This document shows, piece by piece, positions 63,379 to 64,000 of a DNA stretch of 64,000 nucleotides. Position 1 is the first letter of the stretch. Each line of letters opens with the position of its first letter. The stretch is from positions 1-64,000 of the forward strand of contig NZ_QNSE01000014.1 in NCBI RefSeq assembly GCF_003315485.1, read 5' to 3'. The stretch is from Marinomonas rhizomae. Its GTDB lineage: Bacteria; Pseudomonadota; Gammaproteobacteria; Pseudomonadales; Marinomonadaceae. The notes beneath the pieces were generated by a model. It did not search any database. It saw only the letters and a list, made by a program, of their open reading frames with translations, and was not told the DNA's origin. The position numbers and the translations under genes were made by a program.

Positions 63379-64000
63379 ATGTTGCTTTTGATACGGATGG
63401 CACTGCTATTATTATTGATTGTTGGCGTAACCTTGTTAGGCATAGTGTTTTGCTTGCTTACCTTGTGGTCCAGAAATCGAGTCTACTATTTTGGTTGTGT
63501 GTTTGCTCAAGTTGCCCCTCTGTTTGGTATATCGGTAGAAGGCCGAGTGGCCGAATCCGCAAAAAATATTCCTCAAGCTGTCTATGTGGCGAATCATCAA
63601 AATAACTTTGATCTGTTCACTTTAGCGGCTGTTGTTCCCAAAGGCGTCGTGACGGTCGGTAAAACCAGTTTGCGCTGGATTCCTTTTTTTGGTGTTTTGT
63701 ATTGGGCCAGTGGCAATTTCTTAATTAATCGAGAGAACCGCAAACAAGCAATTGCTACCATTGATCAGATCGTCTCCAACATGAAAAAGACAGGCTTATC
63801 TATCTGGATGTTTCCAGAAGGCACACGAAGTCGCGGACGAGGTTGGTTGCCGTTTAAACGCGGCGCTTTTCATGCTGCGGTCCAAGCGGGTGTTCCTATT
63901 GTTCCGATTGTTTGCAGTAGTACTCATGGGCAGGTTGGCTTAAATCGTTGGAATAATGGCAAGGTCATCGTCGAAATGTTGCCGCCAATAGACACCGCTG
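63379..64000 (+). CDS. plsC: 1-acyl-sn-glycerol-3-phosphate acyltransferase, cut by window end
   Basis: At least 207 residues are visible, open at the window end. The protein has an N-terminal membrane anchor (MLLLIRMALLLLLIVGVTLL). The PlsC motifs follow: H-x4-D in VANHQNNFDLF, block II in FFGVLYWASGNFLINRENR, and block III in WMFPEGTRSRGRG, with PIVPIVCSS after. It would make phosphatidic acid from lysophosphatidic acid in the inner membrane. A second ATG six codons in is an alternative start. Confidence 0.9.
   Translation, partial: MLLLIRMALLLLLIVGVTLLGIVFCLLTLWSRNRVYYFGCVFAQVAPLFGISVEGRVAESAKNIPQAVYVANHQNNFDLFTLAAVVPKGVVTVGKTSLRWIPFFGVLYWASGNFLINRENRKQAIATIDQIVSNMKKTGLSIWMFPEGTRSRGRGWLPFKRGAFHAAVQAGVPIVPIVCSSTHGQVGLNRWNNGKVIVEMLPPIDTA

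Overview
The window looks like chromosomal DNA of a marine gammaproteobacterium, most probably Marinomonas or a close Oceanospirillales relative. This is inferred from the gene set and moderate GC: glycine-betaine and myo-inositol catabolism, a sigmaE/ChrR photo-oxidative stress locus, OlsF-type ornithine lipid synthesis and c-di-GMP signalling. No rRNA or tRNA genes are visible, and no CRISPR array or prophage. The only mobile DNA is the right end of an IS3-family element at the left edge.

Layout. (1) 1-182: IS3-family transposase tail and terminal repeat. (2) 225-6835: iron/heme uptake, with a TonB-dependent receptor and companion protein divergent from hmuTUV and an AraC regulator, behind Fur-box-like sequences and a 20-bp-spaced direct repeat that looks like an AraC operator. 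(3) 7045-8893: AraC regulator, LysE exporter and a DUF1127 protein. (4) 8942-15296: isoaspartyl dipeptidase, GntR regulator and an aapJQMP-type amino-acid ABC transporter, tied together by TGTATYCA motifs. (5) 15773-18168: exbB-exbD-exbD-tonB. (6) 18260-26145: mltA, a DnaJ-related protein, a zinc peptidase, cpdB, a BaeSR-like two-component system, an EF-hand protein and a small lipoprotein. (7) 26313-29557: betBA with a 30-bp perfect palindromic operator but no betI. (8) 29768-32332: CBM48-like protein, His-rich small membrane protein, olsF. (9) 32531-47173: myo-inositol island with iolC-iolD-iolE-iolA and a binding protein leftward, iolH and a 45-aa ORF leftward, ABC ATPase and permease rightward, a LacI regulator, a DUF3329 protein and an RpiR regulator, with GGAAT/ATTCC-type palindromes at three control regions. 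(10) 47258-55565: SutA-like small protein, rpoE-chrR, and a divergent eight-gene cfa operon, both with TGATCC -35 elements. (11) 55820-64000: EAL protein, DUF6164 protein, EamA exporter with a divergent LysR regulator, rlmF, a GGDEF-EAL protein and a truncated plsC-type gene.

How the genes fit together. The left part links outer-membrane iron uptake to its energiser (ExbBD-TonB about 10 kb away), both behind Fur-like boxes. The iad-aap block would release amino acids from isoaspartyl peptides and import amino acids under one GntR repressor. The inositol island covers uptake and most of the route to central metabolism, but iolG and iolB are absent from the window. The sigmaE-ChrR block pairs a zinc anti-sigma factor with a membrane-lipid-modifying operon. 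Start codons were moved inward from the longest reading frame wherever a ribosome binding site, signal peptide or family N-terminus supported it. All function calls rest on recognised motifs and family resemblance; no database search was run.
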